64,000 bases of DNA from Acinetobacter tibetensis (GCF_023824315.1 NZ_CP098732.1:744001-808000), one strand, 5' to 3'; numbered from the stretch's first letter, positions 44,101 to 54,590 are shown. The notes: generated from the letters alone by a model not told the origin. Translations and numbers: made by a program.

Positions 44101-46209
44101 TTAGGCCGCCCGTTCAACCAAGGTCAAAATGTCATAGGTTGCCACCAATTCATTACGTTGGTTTTTGACTTTAATGTCCCAAACCACCACACCATGCGGT
44201 TTTTGCTCTGGATCGCGTAGTGGTTTTGGGGTTTTTTGCTTACAGGTCAATTCGACTTGAATGGTATCTCCAATTTTCACGGGTTCGACAAAGCGTAGGT
44301 TATCCATACCATAATTGGCAATGACTGGACCTGCTGCTGCATCTACAAACAGACCTGCTGCTGCGGACACAATGAAGTAGCCATGTGCCACGCGATCACC
44401 AAACAAGGAGTCCGCAGCAGCAATTTTATCCATGTGTGCATAGAAGTGGTCGCCACTTAGGCAGGCAAAATTCACAATGTCTGCTTCGGTCACGGTACGA
44501 CGTGCCGTGAGTAAACGTTCACCCACGCGGAGTTCATCAAAGTCTTTTTTGAACGGATGTACGCGGTCTTCAAACACTTGTGCACCTGCTGTCCAGCTAT
44601 GACCGACTTGAGTCATGGCATTTGGTGAACCTTGCAAAGCGGTACGTTGCATATAATGTTTTACGGCACGTAAACCACCGAGTTCTTCACCGCCACCTGC
44701 ACGACCTGGACCGCCATGCACCAAGTATGGAAGTGGCGAACCATGTCCTGTACTTTCTTTCGCGCTTTCCGCATCCAGAATGTGTACACGACCATGCCAT
44801 GGAGCAATTTTGGTAATCAATGCTTCAATATTTTCATCGACATTACGCACCACGGAAGCCACCAAGCTGCCTTCACCACGCGCCACCAAATCTGCCAATT
44901 CGGCTAGATTTTGGTAGGGCATGAGGGTTGAAACTGGACCAAATGCTTCTACTTCGTGAATATATTGGGCTTGAGTCGGTTGTTCACACAGCAATAAAGT
45001 TGGTGGATAAAAAGCACCTTTTTCAGGATTTTTAGCTTGAATCTCGAAGTCTTGGCGTAAGTGGCTACCCAAGACCACTTTGGCATCTTGGCTCAGTTGT
45101 TCCACTTTTTCAGCGACACTGAACTTTTGTTTCACACTTGCCAAAGCACCCATGGTCACGCCCTCAATTTCAGGGTCGCCCACCACGACTTTTTGTAGCT
45201 TAGCCACTAAACGCGTTTGTACAGTTTCGAGTAAAGCTGCAGGAACAAAGGCTCGACGGATCGCCGTACATTTTTGTCCTGCTTTGGTGGTCATTTCACG
45301 GAACACTTCACGCACAAATAAATCAAGGGTTTCATCGTTGGCTTGTTCTGTCAAAATCGCACTGTTGACAGAATCGGCCTCCATACAAAATGGAATTGAG
45401 TATTGGTTTAGGTGTGGATTCGCGCGTAGGCTTTGCCCTGTGGCTGCTGACCCTGTAAATGTAACGGTATCTTGCGGATTTAACAGTTCAATTAAATCAT
45501 AAATTTGACCACAGATGAGTTGCAGTGAACCTGCGGGTAGGAAGCCACTTGCCAAGATGTCTTTCACCACCGCATGGGTAAGTTCAGCACCTTCGGTTGC
45601 AGGTTTCACAATACATGGCACACCCGCTAAAAGCGTTGGTGCAATTTTTTCTAACATACCCCAGATTGGAAAGTTGAAGGCATCAATATGTAATGCCACA
45701 CCCGCTTTAGAGGTCAGAATATGTTTGGCACCGAAATTACCGTGTTTAGACAATGGAATCCATGCATCTTCTACTAACGCAGTTTCATCACTCAGTTCAC
45801 GACGTACAAGGCTAGAGTAGGCAAATAAAGTTCCAATGCCGCCTTCGACATCAATCCATGCATCTTTACGGGTACAACCTGTTGCCTTAGCCAGTTCGTA
45901 ATAGTGTTCTTTACGCTCTAATAAATATTGAGCGACTTGTTTTAAGGCATTGGCACGTTGATGGAACGTCCATGTGGCAATTTCTGCCCCTTGCTTTTTT
46001 GCATAATCCACAATGGCTTTGGTGTTAATGCCATGGCTACTCACTTGATAAATCGCTTCGCCTGTAATGGCATGATAAACCGTACGTAATTCCGCCTGAG
46101 AAGAATATTCCTGTCCATATACCAAAGAACTTAAGGTTTTAAGGGGCTGGGCATGGTGCGCTTCAGTTGTATCGTGTTGCTCCATTGAGTTGTTGTCTAA
46201 CTCTAGCAT
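44101..46209 (-). CDS. paaZ: Bifunctional oxepin-CoA hydrolase / 3-oxo-5,6-dehydrosuberyl-CoA semialdehyde dehydrogenase
   Basis: A 702-aa fusion enzyme. Residues about 25-540 are an aldehyde dehydrogenase with the catalytic Cys in [12 protein letters not shown] and Glu in FCMEADSVN; about 555-700 form a MaoC-like hydratase with [15 protein letters not shown]. It opens the oxepin ring made by PaaG and oxidises the resulting semialdehyde, avoiding a toxic intermediate. It is divergent from paaA with 261 bp between the starts. AGGAG precedes the ATG. Confidence 0.94.
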   Translation of the reverse strand: MLELDNNSMEQHDTTEAHHAQPLKTLSSLVYGQEYSSQAELRTVYHAITGEAIYQVSSHGINTKAIVDYAKKQGAEIATWTFHQRANALKQVAQYLLERKEHYYELAKATGCTRKDAWIDVEGGIGTLFAYSSLVRRELSDETALVEDAWIPLSKHGNFGAKHILTSKAGVALHIDAFNFPIWGMLEKIAPTLLAGVPCIVKPATEGAELTHAVVKDILASGFLPAGSLQLICGQIYDLIELLNPQDTVTFTGSAATGQSLRANPHLNQYSIPFCMEADSVNSAILTEQANDETLDLFVREVFREMTTKAGQKCTAIRRAFVPAALLETVQTRLVAKLQKVVVGDPEIEGVTMGALASVKQKFSVAEKVEQLSQDAKVVLGSHLRQDFEIQAKNPEKGAFYPPTLLLCEQPTQAQYIHEVEAFGPVSTLMPYQNLAELADLVARGEGSLVASVVRNVDENIEALITKIAPWHGRVHILDAESAKESTGHGSPLPYLVHGGPGRAGGGEELGGLRAVKHYMQRTALQGSPNAMTQVGHSWTAGAQVFEDRVHPFKKDFDELRVGERLLTARRTVTEADIVNFACLSGDHFYAHMDKIAAADSLFGDRVAHGYFIVSAAAGLFVDAAAGPVIANYGMDNLRFVEPVKIGDTIQVELTCKQKTPKPLRDPEQKPHGVVVWDIKVKNQRNELVATYDILTLVERAA

Positions 46210-46224
46210 GGTAAAACTCCTTTT

Positions 46225-46434
46225 ATGATACGTTTAAATCTATTTTTTAGTTTTGATGTTTCATAATTTGGTATTAAAACGTCTGAAAGTCAATCGTAAT
46301 TCGTATGTAAAAAAATCAAACTAAAATTTAATTTCAACTAAATTTATTAAAAACAACACCTTACTTGAAAGTGTAGAATTTAATTAAATGATACCTTAAA
46401 ATTAATATTGATTTTATTTATGTATCGTTTTAAT
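46225..46434. promoter_or_regulatory. paaZ-paaA intergenic region with repeated ATGATAC-type motif
   Basis: ATGATACGTTTAAAT (46225-46239) and ATGATACCTTAAAAT (46388-46402) are near-identical direct repeats close to the paaZ and paaA starts; ATGTATCGTTTTAAT (46420-46434) is a third, weaker version. This is the only divergent promoter region of the pathway, so these are candidate PaaX-type operators. The A. baumannii site is not known to me, and the sequence is AT-rich, so the assignment is tentative. Confidence 0.35.
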
Positions 46435-46470
46435 TTAACTGTAACGACACTTGGGATAAGTGAGGGAAAA

Positions 46471-47415
46471 ATGAATAACCAACAACAAGCTTTTGATCAG
46501 CGTATTGAAAAGGACATTTCAATTGAGCCAAAGGATTGGATGCCAGATGCTTACCGTAAAACTTTAATTCGCCAAATTGGTCAGCACGGACACTCTGAAG
46601 TTGTGGGGATGTTGCCAGAAGGTAATTGGATTACGCGTGCGCCAACCTTAAAACGCAAAGCCGTATTGCTGGCAAAAGTCCAAGATGAAGCAGGACATGC
46701 GTTATACCTCTATAGTGCCGCCGAAACTTTAGGTGCAGACCGCGATGACATGATGGATAAGCTCATTGCAGGGCGTATGAAATATTCATCGATTTTTAAC
46801 TATCCAACACTCACTTGGGCCGATGTAGCTGCGATTGGCTGGTTGGTGGATGGCGCTGCCATTGTGAATCAGGTTGCGCTATGCCGTACTTCATATGGTC
46901 CTTATGCGCGTGCCATGGTGCGTATTTGTAAAGAAGAAAGTTTCCATCAACGTCAAGGCTTTGAAGCCATGATGCAGTTGGCAAACGGCACTGAAGAACA
47001 GAAGCAAATGGCACAAGATGCCGTGAACCGTTTCTGGTGGCCAGCGCTCATGATGTTCGGTCCAAGTGATGATAATTCTCCAAACAGTGCGCAAAGCATG
47101 CAGTGGAAAATCAAACTCTTTAGTAACGATGCTTTACGTCAAAAATTTGTCGATAACACTGTGCCTCAAGTCTTGCAACTAGGCCTAACTGTTCCAGATC
47201 CAGACTTAAAATTCAATGAAGACACAGGTCATTACGAATTTGGCGAAGTGAATTGGAATGAATTTTTTGACGTGATTGCGGGCAAAGGTCCATGTAACCA
47301 CGAACGTATTGAAGCGCGTCGTAAAGCATGGGAAGGCGGTGCATGGGTACGTGAATCTGCCGCAGTGTATGCCAAGAAACAGCAAGAACAGCAGCAAGCA
47401 CAGAAAGTTGCTTAA
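46471..47415 (+). CDS. paaA: Phenylacetyl-CoA 1,2-epoxidase, catalytic subunit
   Basis: A 314-aa di-iron subunit of the PaaABCE monooxygenase, which epoxidises the ring of phenylacetyl-CoA. The two ExxH iron-binding motifs are in [16 protein letters not shown] and [13 protein letters not shown]. The ATG at 46471 with GAGGGA upstream is preferred over an in-frame start 21 codons earlier. First gene of the operon; paaB follows after 30 bp. Confidence 0.95.
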   Translation: MNNQQQAFDQRIEKDISIEPKDWMPDAYRKTLIRQIGQHGHSEVVGMLPEGNWITRAPTLKRKAVLLAKVQDEAGHALYLYSAAETLGADRDDMMDKLIAGRMKYSSIFNYPTLTWADVAAIGWLVDGAAIVNQVALCRTSYGPYARAMVRICKEESFHQRQGFEAMMQLANGTEEQKQMAQDAVNRFWWPALMMFGPSDDNSPNSAQSMQWKIKLFSNDALRQKFVDNTVPQVLQLGLTVPDPDLKFNEDTGHYEFGEVNWNEFFDVIAGKGPCNHERIEARRKAWEGGAWVRESAAVYAKKQQEQQQAQKVA

Positions 47416-47445
47416 AACAGATCAGAGATGAAGGGAAATAAGGTC

Positions 47446-47736
47446 ATGGATAACAAAAATAACTGGTCACTTTACGAAGTGTTTATCCGTAGTAAACAAG
47501 GTTTAAGTCATCGTCATGTTGGCAGTATTCGTGCATCAGATGATGAAGTGGCTCTGCAAAATGCACGTGATGTGTATACACGTCGCAATGAAGGCATCAG
47601 TATTTGGGTGATTAAATCTGAACTGATTAGATCTTCTCAACCTGATGAAAAACCAGAATTTTTCGATCCTTCTTTAGACAAGGTTTATCGCCATCCTACG
47701 TTTTACAACATTCCAGATGGCATTGAGCACATGTAA
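47446..47736 (+). CDS. paaB: Phenylacetyl-CoA epoxidase subunit PaaB
   Basis: A 96-aa subunit that bridges the PaaAC heterodimers. The start MDNKNNWSLYEVF gives normal family length; an ATG six codons earlier is possible. Typical segments are YEVFIRSKQGLSHRHVGSIR and NARDVYTRRNEGISIWVI. It lies between paaA and paaC, 17 bp before the latter. Confidence 0.94.
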   Translation: MDNKNNWSLYEVFIRSKQGLSHRHVGSIRASDDEVALQNARDVYTRRNEGISIWVIKSELIRSSQPDEKPEFFDPSLDKVYRHPTFYNIPDGIEHM

Positions 47737-47753
47737 GGGAAGGGAGAAAAACC

Positions 47754-48509
47754 ATGAGTAAGCAAGTTTTAGCAGAATTTCTGTTACATGTGGGCGATAG
47801 CCAGTTGATCCTGTCACACCGTTTGGCTGAATGGTGTGGACATGCACCAGAGTTAGAACTCGATATTGCTTTGGCCAATATTGGTCTGGATTTGTTAGGT
47901 CAGGCACGCACAGCCTTAAGCCTTGCAGGTCAGATTGAAGGTTTAGGTCGTGATGAAGACCAACTGGCGTATTTCAGAACAGAACGTGAATACCGTAATT
48001 TATTGTTGGCTGAACAGCCGAATGGTGATTTTGCACAAACCATGGTGCGTCAATGGTTGATGGATCATTACCACGCATTGTTGTTGGCAGCATTAACCAA
48101 CAGCAGCCATGCCGATGTTTCTGCGTTTGCACTCAAATCTTTAAAAGAAGTGAAATATCACTTACGTTTCTCGACCACATGGATGGAGCGTTTGAGTTTG
48201 GGCACTGCCGAAGCGCATGAAAAAACTCAAAATGGGTTAAACCAGTTATGGCGTTTTACTCAAGAACTGTTCCAGCTTAGCGCTGATGAAATACAGTTGG
48301 TGGATGCAGGTTTAATTCCAAATCTTGAAATTTTAAAAGATCAATGGTTGGAGACTGTGCAATCAGAACTTGCCCGTATGCAACTCAGTCTTCCAGAAAC
48401 AGGTGCCTACCGCAGTGGTGCAAAACAAGGACTGCACACGGAACACTTAGGTTACATTCTGGCAGAAATGCAATATCTGCAACGTTCATATCCAAATATG
48501 GCTTGGTAA
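47754..48509 (+). CDS. paaC: Phenylacetyl-CoA epoxidase structural subunit PaaC
   Basis: A 251-aa ferritin-like helical protein that pairs with PaaA but lacks its catalytic iron centre. GDSQLILSHRLAEWCGHAPELE and LALANIGLDLLGQAR-like segments, and the ALKSLKEVKYHLRFS helix, are characteristic. GGGAAGGGAG lies before the ATG. Confidence 0.93.
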   Translation: MSKQVLAEFLLHVGDSQLILSHRLAEWCGHAPELELDIALANIGLDLLGQARTALSLAGQIEGLGRDEDQLAYFRTEREYRNLLLAEQPNGDFAQTMVRQWLMDHYHALLLAALTNSSHADVSAFALKSLKEVKYHLRFSTTWMERLSLGTAEAHEKTQNGLNQLWRFTQELFQLSADEIQLVDAGLIPNLEILKDQWLETVQSELARMQLSLPETGAYRSGAKQGLHTEHLGYILAEMQYLQRSYPNMAW

Positions 48510-48534
48510 CACGAAATCACAGGGAGTGAGTCGT

Positions 48535-49035
48535 ATGAATTTAATTCGACATGTCGCAGATGAATGCTGGAGTGTGTTAGCGCAGGTGTCTGATCCTGAA
48601 ATTCCAGTCTTGTCGGTACTCGACTTAGGCATGATTCGTGGCGTTGAACTCAACGCGCAGAATGAAATTGTCGTGCGACTCACGCCCACCTATAGCGGCT
48701 GCCCCGCGACGGATGTGCTCACGGCAGATATTACCCAAGCCTTTGCAGCCAAAGGTTTGACCCCAGTAAAAGTGGTGGTGGATCTTTCCGAAGTGTGGAC
48801 CACAGATTGGATGAGCGAAGCGGGCAAAGAAAAATTGCAGCAATATGGAATTGCACCGCCGCAGGGGAATGCTCACAGTTGTGGTACGCATGTCGCTTTG
48901 ACCGATGGCATTCAGTGTCCGCGTTGCCACAGTCAGCACACCAAATTATTAAGTGAATTTAGTTCGACAGCATGTAAAGCCTTATATCGTTGCCAAGACT
49001 GCTTAGAACCTTTCGATTATTTCAAGTGCATTTAA
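48535..49035 (+). CDS. paaD: PaaD, assembly factor of the epoxidase (MIP18/DUF59)
   Basis: A 166-aa protein. The N-terminal DUF59 domain (SDPEIPVLSVLDLGMIRG, CPATDVL) is of the iron-sulfur-cluster-assembly type; the C-terminus has a four-cysteine zinc-ribbon-like motif (CPRC ... CQDC). PaaD is thought to mature the cluster of PaaE. The ATG at 48535 has AGGGAG 8 bases upstream, better than the GTG three codons earlier. Confidence 0.92.
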   Translation: MNLIRHVADECWSVLAQVSDPEIPVLSVLDLGMIRGVELNAQNEIVVRLTPTYSGCPATDVLTADITQAFAAKGLTPVKVVVDLSEVWTTDWMSEAGKEKLQQYGIAPPQGNAHSCGTHVALTDGIQCPRCHSQHTKLLSEFSSTACKALYRCQDCLEPFDYFKCI

Positions 49036-49102
49036 TTCAAGACATTTGCAAAGAACCCATGTCTCACACATTGAAAAATCGAAAAGAAAGAGGGAATTTT
49101 AG

Positions 49103-50161
49103 ATGAGCCAATTTGTACCATTAACGATTAAATCCATTCAGCCACAAACTGAACAGGCAATTTGCATTGCATTTGATTTGGCACCTGAGCAGTTTGCTGC
49201 ATTTGAATATCAACCAGGACAACACTTAACCATTCGTCATATGACGGATGAAGGCGAATTACGTCGTTGCTACTCAATTTGTAGTGATGTTGCTGAAGAC
49301 ATGAGTATTGCGATCAAGAAAATTGATCAAGGGCAATTTTCAACGTGGGCCAATGATCACTTAAAAGCAGGCGATGTACTTGAAGTGATGCCACCGCAAG
49401 GCGTGTTCTTCCAAAAAGCCGCCAAAGCGGGCGGTCAAAATTACCTTGGTTTTGCTGCGGGCAGCGGCATTACCCCAATCTTGTCGATTGTGAAATCGGT
49501 CTTAAACCGCCAAGCCGATGCACAGTTTACTTTGGTTTATGGCAACCGTTCTTGGAAACAAACCATGTTTGCAGAACAAATCATGGATTTGAAAGATCGT
49601 TTTAAAGAGCGTTTGCAACTGATCAATATCTTTTCTCGCGAAATGAATGATAGTGAAATTTTTAATGGTCGTATCGATGCAGAAAAATTACAACAACTGT
49701 TCAAGGCTGAATTGATTCAGGCAGACACAGATCATTGCTTTGCCTGCGGTCCAGAAGAAATGATGACAGCGGTGGAAACAGTACTGCCAGAATTCGGTAT
49801 TGAGCGTAGCAAAATTCACACTGAACGCTTTAATACAGGTACAGCACCACGCGCGACAGCACAGCAAATCGAAAGCCGCAATGAAGAAAAGGTCAACATT
49901 ATTCTGGATGGTCGTGAACTGATCATTGAAGTGTCTAAACAAGATGACAGCATTTTAGATGCAGCACTTCGTGCAGGTGCAGACTTACCGTATGCTTGTA
50001 AAGGTGGTGTCTGTGCAACCTGTAAATGTAAGGTACTCGAAGGTCAGGTCGAAATGGCGATTAACTATAGCCTTGAACAAGATGAAGTTGAGAAAGGTTA
50101 TGTGTTGAGCTGTCAGGCATTGCCAACGTCAGCCAATGTTCGTTTGAGCTTTGACGAATAA
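49103..50161 (+). CDS. paaE: Phenylacetyl-CoA epoxidase reductase PaaE
   Basis: A 352-aa reductase passing electrons from NADPH to PaaA. An FNR-like FAD domain with RRCYSICSD, an NADP domain with GSGITPILSIVKSVL, and a plant-type 2Fe-2S ferredoxin domain whose Cys ligands are in CKGGVCATCKC and in YVLSCQ near the end. Length matches E. coli PaaE. It starts 67 bp after paaD; its end overlaps an upstream in-frame extension of paaF that is unlikely to be used. Confidence 0.95.
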   Translation: MSQFVPLTIKSIQPQTEQAICIAFDLAPEQFAAFEYQPGQHLTIRHMTDEGELRRCYSICSDVAEDMSIAIKKIDQGQFSTWANDHLKAGDVLEVMPPQGVFFQKAAKAGGQNYLGFAAGSGITPILSIVKSVLNRQADAQFTLVYGNRSWKQTMFAEQIMDLKDRFKERLQLINIFSREMNDSEIFNGRIDAEKLQQLFKAELIQADTDHCFACGPEEMMTAVETVLPEFGIERSKIHTERFNTGTAPRATAQQIESRNEEKVNIILDGRELIIEVSKQDDSILDAALRAGADLPYACKGGVCATCKCKVLEGQVEMAINYSLEQDEVEKGYVLSCQALPTSANVRLSFDE

Positions 50162-50183
50162 GCCTGAATCTAGGAGCGGTAAG

Positions 50184-50954
50184 ATGGAATACATTAAAAC
50201 CAGTTCTCCAAAATCAGGCGTAATCCTGATTGAACTGAACCGACCTGAAAAACGTAATGCCTTAAACAATGCCACCTTGCAAGAAATTGCCGACTGCCTG
50301 CAACAGCTTGAAGCGGATAGTGCGGTGAAAACGGTGGTGATTACAGGTAATTCACAATGTTTTGCCGCAGGTGCAGACCTGAATGAATTGTCTAAGCTAG
50401 ATGTGGTCAGTATTCAGCAAGACCTGCGTCCACAGTTGTGGAAGCGTATTGATGAGTTTTCTAAACCCCTGATTATGGCGATCAATGGCTATGCCTTTGG
50501 TGCAGGTTTTGAATTGGCACTGCATGGTGACATCGTGCTTGCAGGTGAAAATGCACAGTTTGCTTTGCCAGAAATTGGACTTGGTATGTTGCCAGGCGCA
50601 GGCGGTACGCAGCGTTTAGCCCGTTTGGTCGGGCAGCAACTCACCATGCGTTGGGCGATGACAGGTGAAATGATTTCTGCGCAAACCGCATTGCAACATG
50701 GTATTACCAGCCAAGTGTGTCCAGTCGGTTTAACCGTGCAATATGCCGTGGAATTGGCGGAAAAAATTGCCAAACAGGCACCATTGGCGATTCGCGTGAT
50801 TAAGCAATCTTTGAAATCGATTCATGAAGTGACCTTAAGCCAAGGCTTAAAGCTAGAACGTCAGCATTTTGTTTGGTTGGCAGCAACGCAAGATCGTCAA
50901 GAAGGCATCAATGCATTTTTAGAGAAAAGAAAACCAGAATTTAGAGGTGTGTAA
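50184..50954 (+). CDS. paaF: 2,3-dehydroadipyl-CoA hydratase
   Basis: A 256-aa crotonase-fold enzyme. The oxyanion hole and catalytic residues lie in CFAAGADLNEL and LPEIGLGMLPGAGGTQRL, the latter with both crotonase-type Glu positions. It hydrates 2,3-dehydroadipyl-CoA in the lower pathway. AGGAG lies 7 bases before the chosen ATG. The TAA stop shares its last base with the paaG ATG. Confidence 0.93.
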   Translation: MEYIKTSSPKSGVILIELNRPEKRNALNNATLQEIADCLQQLEADSAVKTVVITGNSQCFAAGADLNELSKLDVVSIQQDLRPQLWKRIDEFSKPLIMAINGYAFGAGFELALHGDIVLAGENAQFALPEIGLGMLPGAGGTQRLARLVGQQLTMRWAMTGEMISAQTALQHGITSQVCPVGLTVQYAVELAEKIAKQAPLAIRVIKQSLKSIHEVTLSQGLKLERQHFVWLAATQDRQEGINAFLEKRKPEFRGV

Positions 50955-51745
50955 TGGAATACCAAACCGTAATTGTTGAAGAAAAAAATGCAGTGGGCTA
51001 TCTCACGTTTAACCGTCCACAACAACTTAACAGCTTTAATGAAACCATGCACAAAGAAGTCTCGAGCGTACTCAAAGCATGGTCTAAAGACAGCAATATT
51101 CGTGCAGTGGTAATTTCGGCGGAAGGTCGTGGTTTCTGCGCAGGTCAGGACTTAAACGACCGTGTGGTTGACCCAAATGCAGACGCACCCGATCTAGGGT
51201 TATCAATTGAAAAATATTACAACCCGTTGATCAAACTGATTACTGAAATGCCTAAACCTGTGATCTGTGCCGTGAATGGCGTTGCAGCAGGCGCGGGTGC
51301 CAACATTGCTTTGGCTTGTGACTTGGTGATTGCTGCAAAATCAGCATCATTTATCCAAGCTTTCTGCCGCTTAGGTTTGGTGCCAGATTCTGGTGGGACA
51401 TGGTTCCTGCCACGTTTGGTGGGTCGTGCACAGGCAATGGGCTTAGCCATGTTGGGCGATAAAATTCCAGCAGAGCAAGCGGTGCAATTGGGCATGATTT
51501 GGCAAGTGGTTGAAGATGATGCCTTGAAAGCAGAATCACAAAAAATGGCTGAACATTTAGCGAAACAACCGACCTATGGTTTATCCCTGATTAAGAAAGC
51601 CATTCATGCGGCTGCACACAATAATTTAGATGATCAGTTGATTCTAGAACGTGATTTACAGCGTTTGGCTGGTCGTTCAAGTGATTACCGTGAAGGCGTA
51701 CAAGCCTTTATGCAAAAGCGTACTCCAGAATATAAAGGTTGCTAA
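50954..51745 (+). CDS. paaG: Ring-1,2-epoxyphenylacetyl-CoA isomerase
   Basis: A 263-aa crotonase-fold isomerase that turns the epoxide into oxepin-CoA. GRGFCAGQDLNDR and LVPDSGGTWFLPRLVGRAQAMG are the PaaG versions of the active-site motifs; the Asp of PDSGG replaces one hydratase Glu, as in other PaaG proteins. It is translationally coupled to paaF and followed by paaH after 3 bp. Confidence 0.94.
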   Translation: MEYQTVIVEEKNAVGYLTFNRPQQLNSFNETMHKEVSSVLKAWSKDSNIRAVVISAEGRGFCAGQDLNDRVVDPNADAPDLGLSIEKYYNPLIKLITEMPKPVICAVNGVAAGAGANIALACDLVIAAKSASFIQAFCRLGLVPDSGGTWFLPRLVGRAQAMGLAMLGDKIPAEQAVQLGMIWQVVEDDALKAESQKMAEHLAKQPTYGLSLIKKAIHAAAHNNLDDQLILERDLQRLAGRSSDYREGVQAFMQKRTPEYKGC

Positions 51746-51748
51746 AAC

Positions 51749-53305
51749 ATGGATAAGATCAATTTACAGCAAGCGCCTGTCGCTGTAATTGGTGCGGGTA
51801 CCATGGGAATGGGTATCGCCCAATTGGCTGCGATGTATGGACATCCAACCTTTGTGTATGACGTAGACGTGACAAAGACTGAAGCTGCGTTACAGCAACT
51901 TGCTGCGCAACTCACGAAACGTGTGCAAGCAGGAAAAATGACGCAGGAGCTGTATGACAGTACCTTTGCCAATTTAAGCATTGCACAGGAATTGTCACAG
52001 TTAGCATCCGCACAACTGATTATTGAAGCGATTGTGGAAAAGAAAGAAGTAAAGCAAAACTTATTTCAACAGTTGGCCGAAGTGTGCGCTAAAGAGACAA
52101 TTTTTGCATCGAATACCTCTTCAATCTCAATTACTGCGATTGCGGCGGCAATTCCACATCCAGAGCGCGTTGTGGGTTTACATTTCTTCAACCCTGCACC
52201 TGTGATGAAACTGGTGGAAATTATCCTTGGTTTAAAAAGTTCAGCAGCAATTGCAGATGCTCTGTTGGAATTGATGAAGTCATGGAAAAAAGTGCCAGTC
52301 TTGGCAAAATCAACCCCAGGTTTTATTGTGAATCGTGTGGCGCGGCCATATTATGCGGAAGCCTTCCGTGCGTTACAGGAAAATGTTATACGCCCTGAGC
52401 AATTAGATTTTATTCTGCGTGAATGTGGTCGCTTTGCCATGGGTCCTTGTGAATTGACTGATTTAATTGGTCAGGATGTCAATTTTTCGGTCACACAAAG
52501 TGTCTATCAAGAATTCTTTTATGAGCCGCGTTATCGTCCATCGCTCATTCAAAAAGAATTGGTCGATGCAGGTTGTTTGGGTCGTAAAACCCAACAAGGT
52601 TTTTACGATTATACGCAAGCAACGCCAAGCCCACAGTTTGAATTGCCTGTACGTTATGCCAAATCGGTTGAGAAATTGGCGGTCACGGTCAAAGGTGATT
52701 GGAAGCATTCTTCTGGCTTGATTCAGCGTTTGGCACATGCTTCACACCTTGAGGTGAAGTTTCAAGAAGGCATGCAGGATGAAATCTTAGTTGGTGAAGT
52801 TTCAATTCGTCTTTCATTGGGCGAGTCGGTCGATCTGGATTATGCAGATCAGAAAGTTGTGTTGATGGATTGGCATGCAGATTGGGCGCAAGCCAAAGCG
52901 ATTCCTGTTGTGGCTTCAGTGGCATGTTCGGAAGTTGATCAGTCTATTGTAGATATTTTGTTCATTGGTATGAATGTGATACCACTTTGGACACAGGATC
53001 ATGCAGGACTTTATGTGTTACGAACTATTTCAATGTTGGTGAATGAAGCCTGTGAAGCAGTATTACATGGTATTGCATCTGAGCAAGATATTGATTCTGC
53101 AATGAAATATGGTGTGAACTATCCGCAAGGTCCATTCCAGTGGGTGGAAAAAATAGGATACAACACTATTTTAAAAATTCTTAAAAATCTGTATCGTGTT
53201 TATGGTGAAGAACGCTACAGACCAAGTATATATTTAGCGAAGAAAACTGCACGAGGACAGGTGCAAAATAGCCCGCAATCACAACAATTTCTTATTGCAG
53301 GCTAA
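51749..53305 (+). CDS. paaH: 3-hydroxyadipyl-CoA dehydrogenase
   Basis: A 518-aa NAD-dependent dehydrogenase. The Rossmann domain starts AVIGAGTMGMGIAQLAAMYG; GLHFFNPAPVMKLVEII carries the catalytic His, and two 3HCDH C-terminal domains follow, hence the greater length than E. coli PaaH. It oxidises 3-hydroxyadipyl-CoA to 3-oxoadipyl-CoA for PaaJ. Its 3' end lies 13 bp before the chosen paaJ start, with no paaI between. Confidence 0.93.
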   Translation: MDKINLQQAPVAVIGAGTMGMGIAQLAAMYGHPTFVYDVDVTKTEAALQQLAAQLTKRVQAGKMTQELYDSTFANLSIAQELSQLASAQLIIEAIVEKKEVKQNLFQQLAEVCAKETIFASNTSSISITAIAAAIPHPERVVGLHFFNPAPVMKLVEIILGLKSSAAIADALLELMKSWKKVPVLAKSTPGFIVNRVARPYYAEAFRALQENVIRPEQLDFILRECGRFAMGPCELTDLIGQDVNFSVTQSVYQEFFYEPRYRPSLIQKELVDAGCLGRKTQQGFYDYTQATPSPQFELPVRYAKSVEKLAVTVKGDWKHSSGLIQRLAHASHLEVKFQEGMQDEILVGEVSIRLSLGESVDLDYADQKVVLMDWHADWAQAKAIPVVASVACSEVDQSIVDILFIGMNVIPLWTQDHAGLYVLRTISMLVNEACEAVLHGIASEQDIDSAMKYGVNYPQGPFQWVEKIGYNTILKILKNLYRVYGEERYRPSIYLAKKTARGQVQNSPQSQQFLIAG

Positions 53306-53318
53306 AGGAAGAAGACAA

Positions 53319-54530
53319 ATGGAACAAGTTTATATTTTAGATGGTATTCGTACACCGATTGGTCGCTATGCGGGTGGTTTAAGCGGTATTCGTGCCGATG
53401 ATTTGGCCGCATTACCGATTCAGTATTTGAAAAATCAACATCCACATTTGCCTTGGAATGAATTGGATGAGGTGATTTTAGGTTGTGCCAACCAAGCTGG
53501 TGAAGACAACCGTAATGTCGCACGTATGGCATCCTTATTGGCGGGTTTACCCGATTCAGTTCCTGCCATTACCGTAAACCGTTTATGCGCCTCTGGTTTA
53601 GATGCAGTAGGACTGGCGGCACGTGCCATTAAATCAGGAGAAGTGCAGTTTGTATTGGCAGGCGGCGTGGAGTCGATGAGCCGCGCACCATTTGTACAAT
53701 CTAAAGCGACGACGGCATTTAGCCGTACCCCTGAAATCTTCGATACCACCATTGGCTGGCGTTTTGTCAATCCAAAATTCAAAGCGAACTTTGGTGTCGA
53801 TAGCATGCCTGAAACGGCTGAACACGTGGCTGAAAAGTATCAAATTAGTCGTGACGACCAAGACCTATTTGCCTACCGCAGTCAGCAAAAAACCGCAGTG
53901 GCGCAGCAAAATGGTATTTTGGCAGAAGAAATCTTGCCAGTGACCATTCAAGACCGTAAGAAAAACAGCATCACCATTGATACCGATGAGCATCCACGTG
54001 CGGAGACCACAGTTGAGACCTTGGCAGCTTTAAAAGCCCCTTTCCGTAAAGAAGGTGGTTCGGTGACTGCGGGCAATGCTTCAGGTGTCAATGATGGTGC
54101 TGCATGTATATTGCTGGGCAGCCCAGAGTTTGCAAGCAAGTATGGTTTAAAGCCATTGGCGAAAGTGATGGCAATTGCGCAAGCTGGCGTTGAAGCCAAA
54201 TATATGGGGATTGGTCCTGTGCCTGCGGTACAAAAAGTGTTGAAACAAACAGGTTTAACCCTCGATCAAATGGATGTGATTGAACTGAATGAAGCCTTTG
54301 CAGCGCAGTCGCTTGCCGTGATGCGTGAACTGGGGTTGCAAGATGATGATCAGCGTGTCAACCCAAATGGCGGTGCCATTGCACTGGGTCATCCATTGGG
54401 GATGAGCGGAACACGTTTGGTAATTACTGCGATGAAAGAACTCAAGCGCCGTAATGGAAAATATGCGCTGTGTACGATGTGTGTAGGCGTAGGACAGGGT
54501 GTCGCACTGATTATAGAAAATGTGGATTAA
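53319..54530 (+). CDS. paaJ: 3-oxoadipyl-CoA/3-oxo-5,6-dehydrosuberyl-CoA thiolase
   Basis: A 403-aa thiolase. The nucleophilic Cys is in TVNRLCASGLDAVG; NEAFAAQ, GHPLGMSGTR and CTMCVGVGQG hold the other catalytic residues. It cuts both C8 and C6 oxoacyl-CoA intermediates to acetyl-CoA. The ATG at 53319, with AAGGAAG 8-9 bases upstream, is chosen over an upstream in-frame start inside paaH. Confidence 0.94.
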   Translation: MEQVYILDGIRTPIGRYAGGLSGIRADDLAALPIQYLKNQHPHLPWNELDEVILGCANQAGEDNRNVARMASLLAGLPDSVPAITVNRLCASGLDAVGLAARAIKSGEVQFVLAGGVESMSRAPFVQSKATTAFSRTPEIFDTTIGWRFVNPKFKANFGVDSMPETAEHVAEKYQISRDDQDLFAYRSQQKTAVAQQNGILAEEILPVTIQDRKKNSITIDTDEHPRAETTVETLAALKAPFRKEGGSVTAGNASGVNDGAACILLGSPEFASKYGLKPLAKVMAIAQAGVEAKYMGIGPVPAVQKVLKQTGLTLDQMDVIELNEAFAAQSLAVMRELGLQDDDQRVNPNGGAIALGHPLGMSGTRLVITAMKELKRRNGKYALCTMCVGVGQGVALIIENVD

Positions 54531-54590
54531 GGACATTATCCCAAAATGAATTAACCCGCAGTCAGGAAGATTGCTTAAGGAATTAAAAAT

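Noticed and set aside
45080..45820. Long open frames of up to 140 codons on the plus strand within paaZ
   Set aside because: Antisense shadows of a conserved bifunctional enzyme; no start signals.
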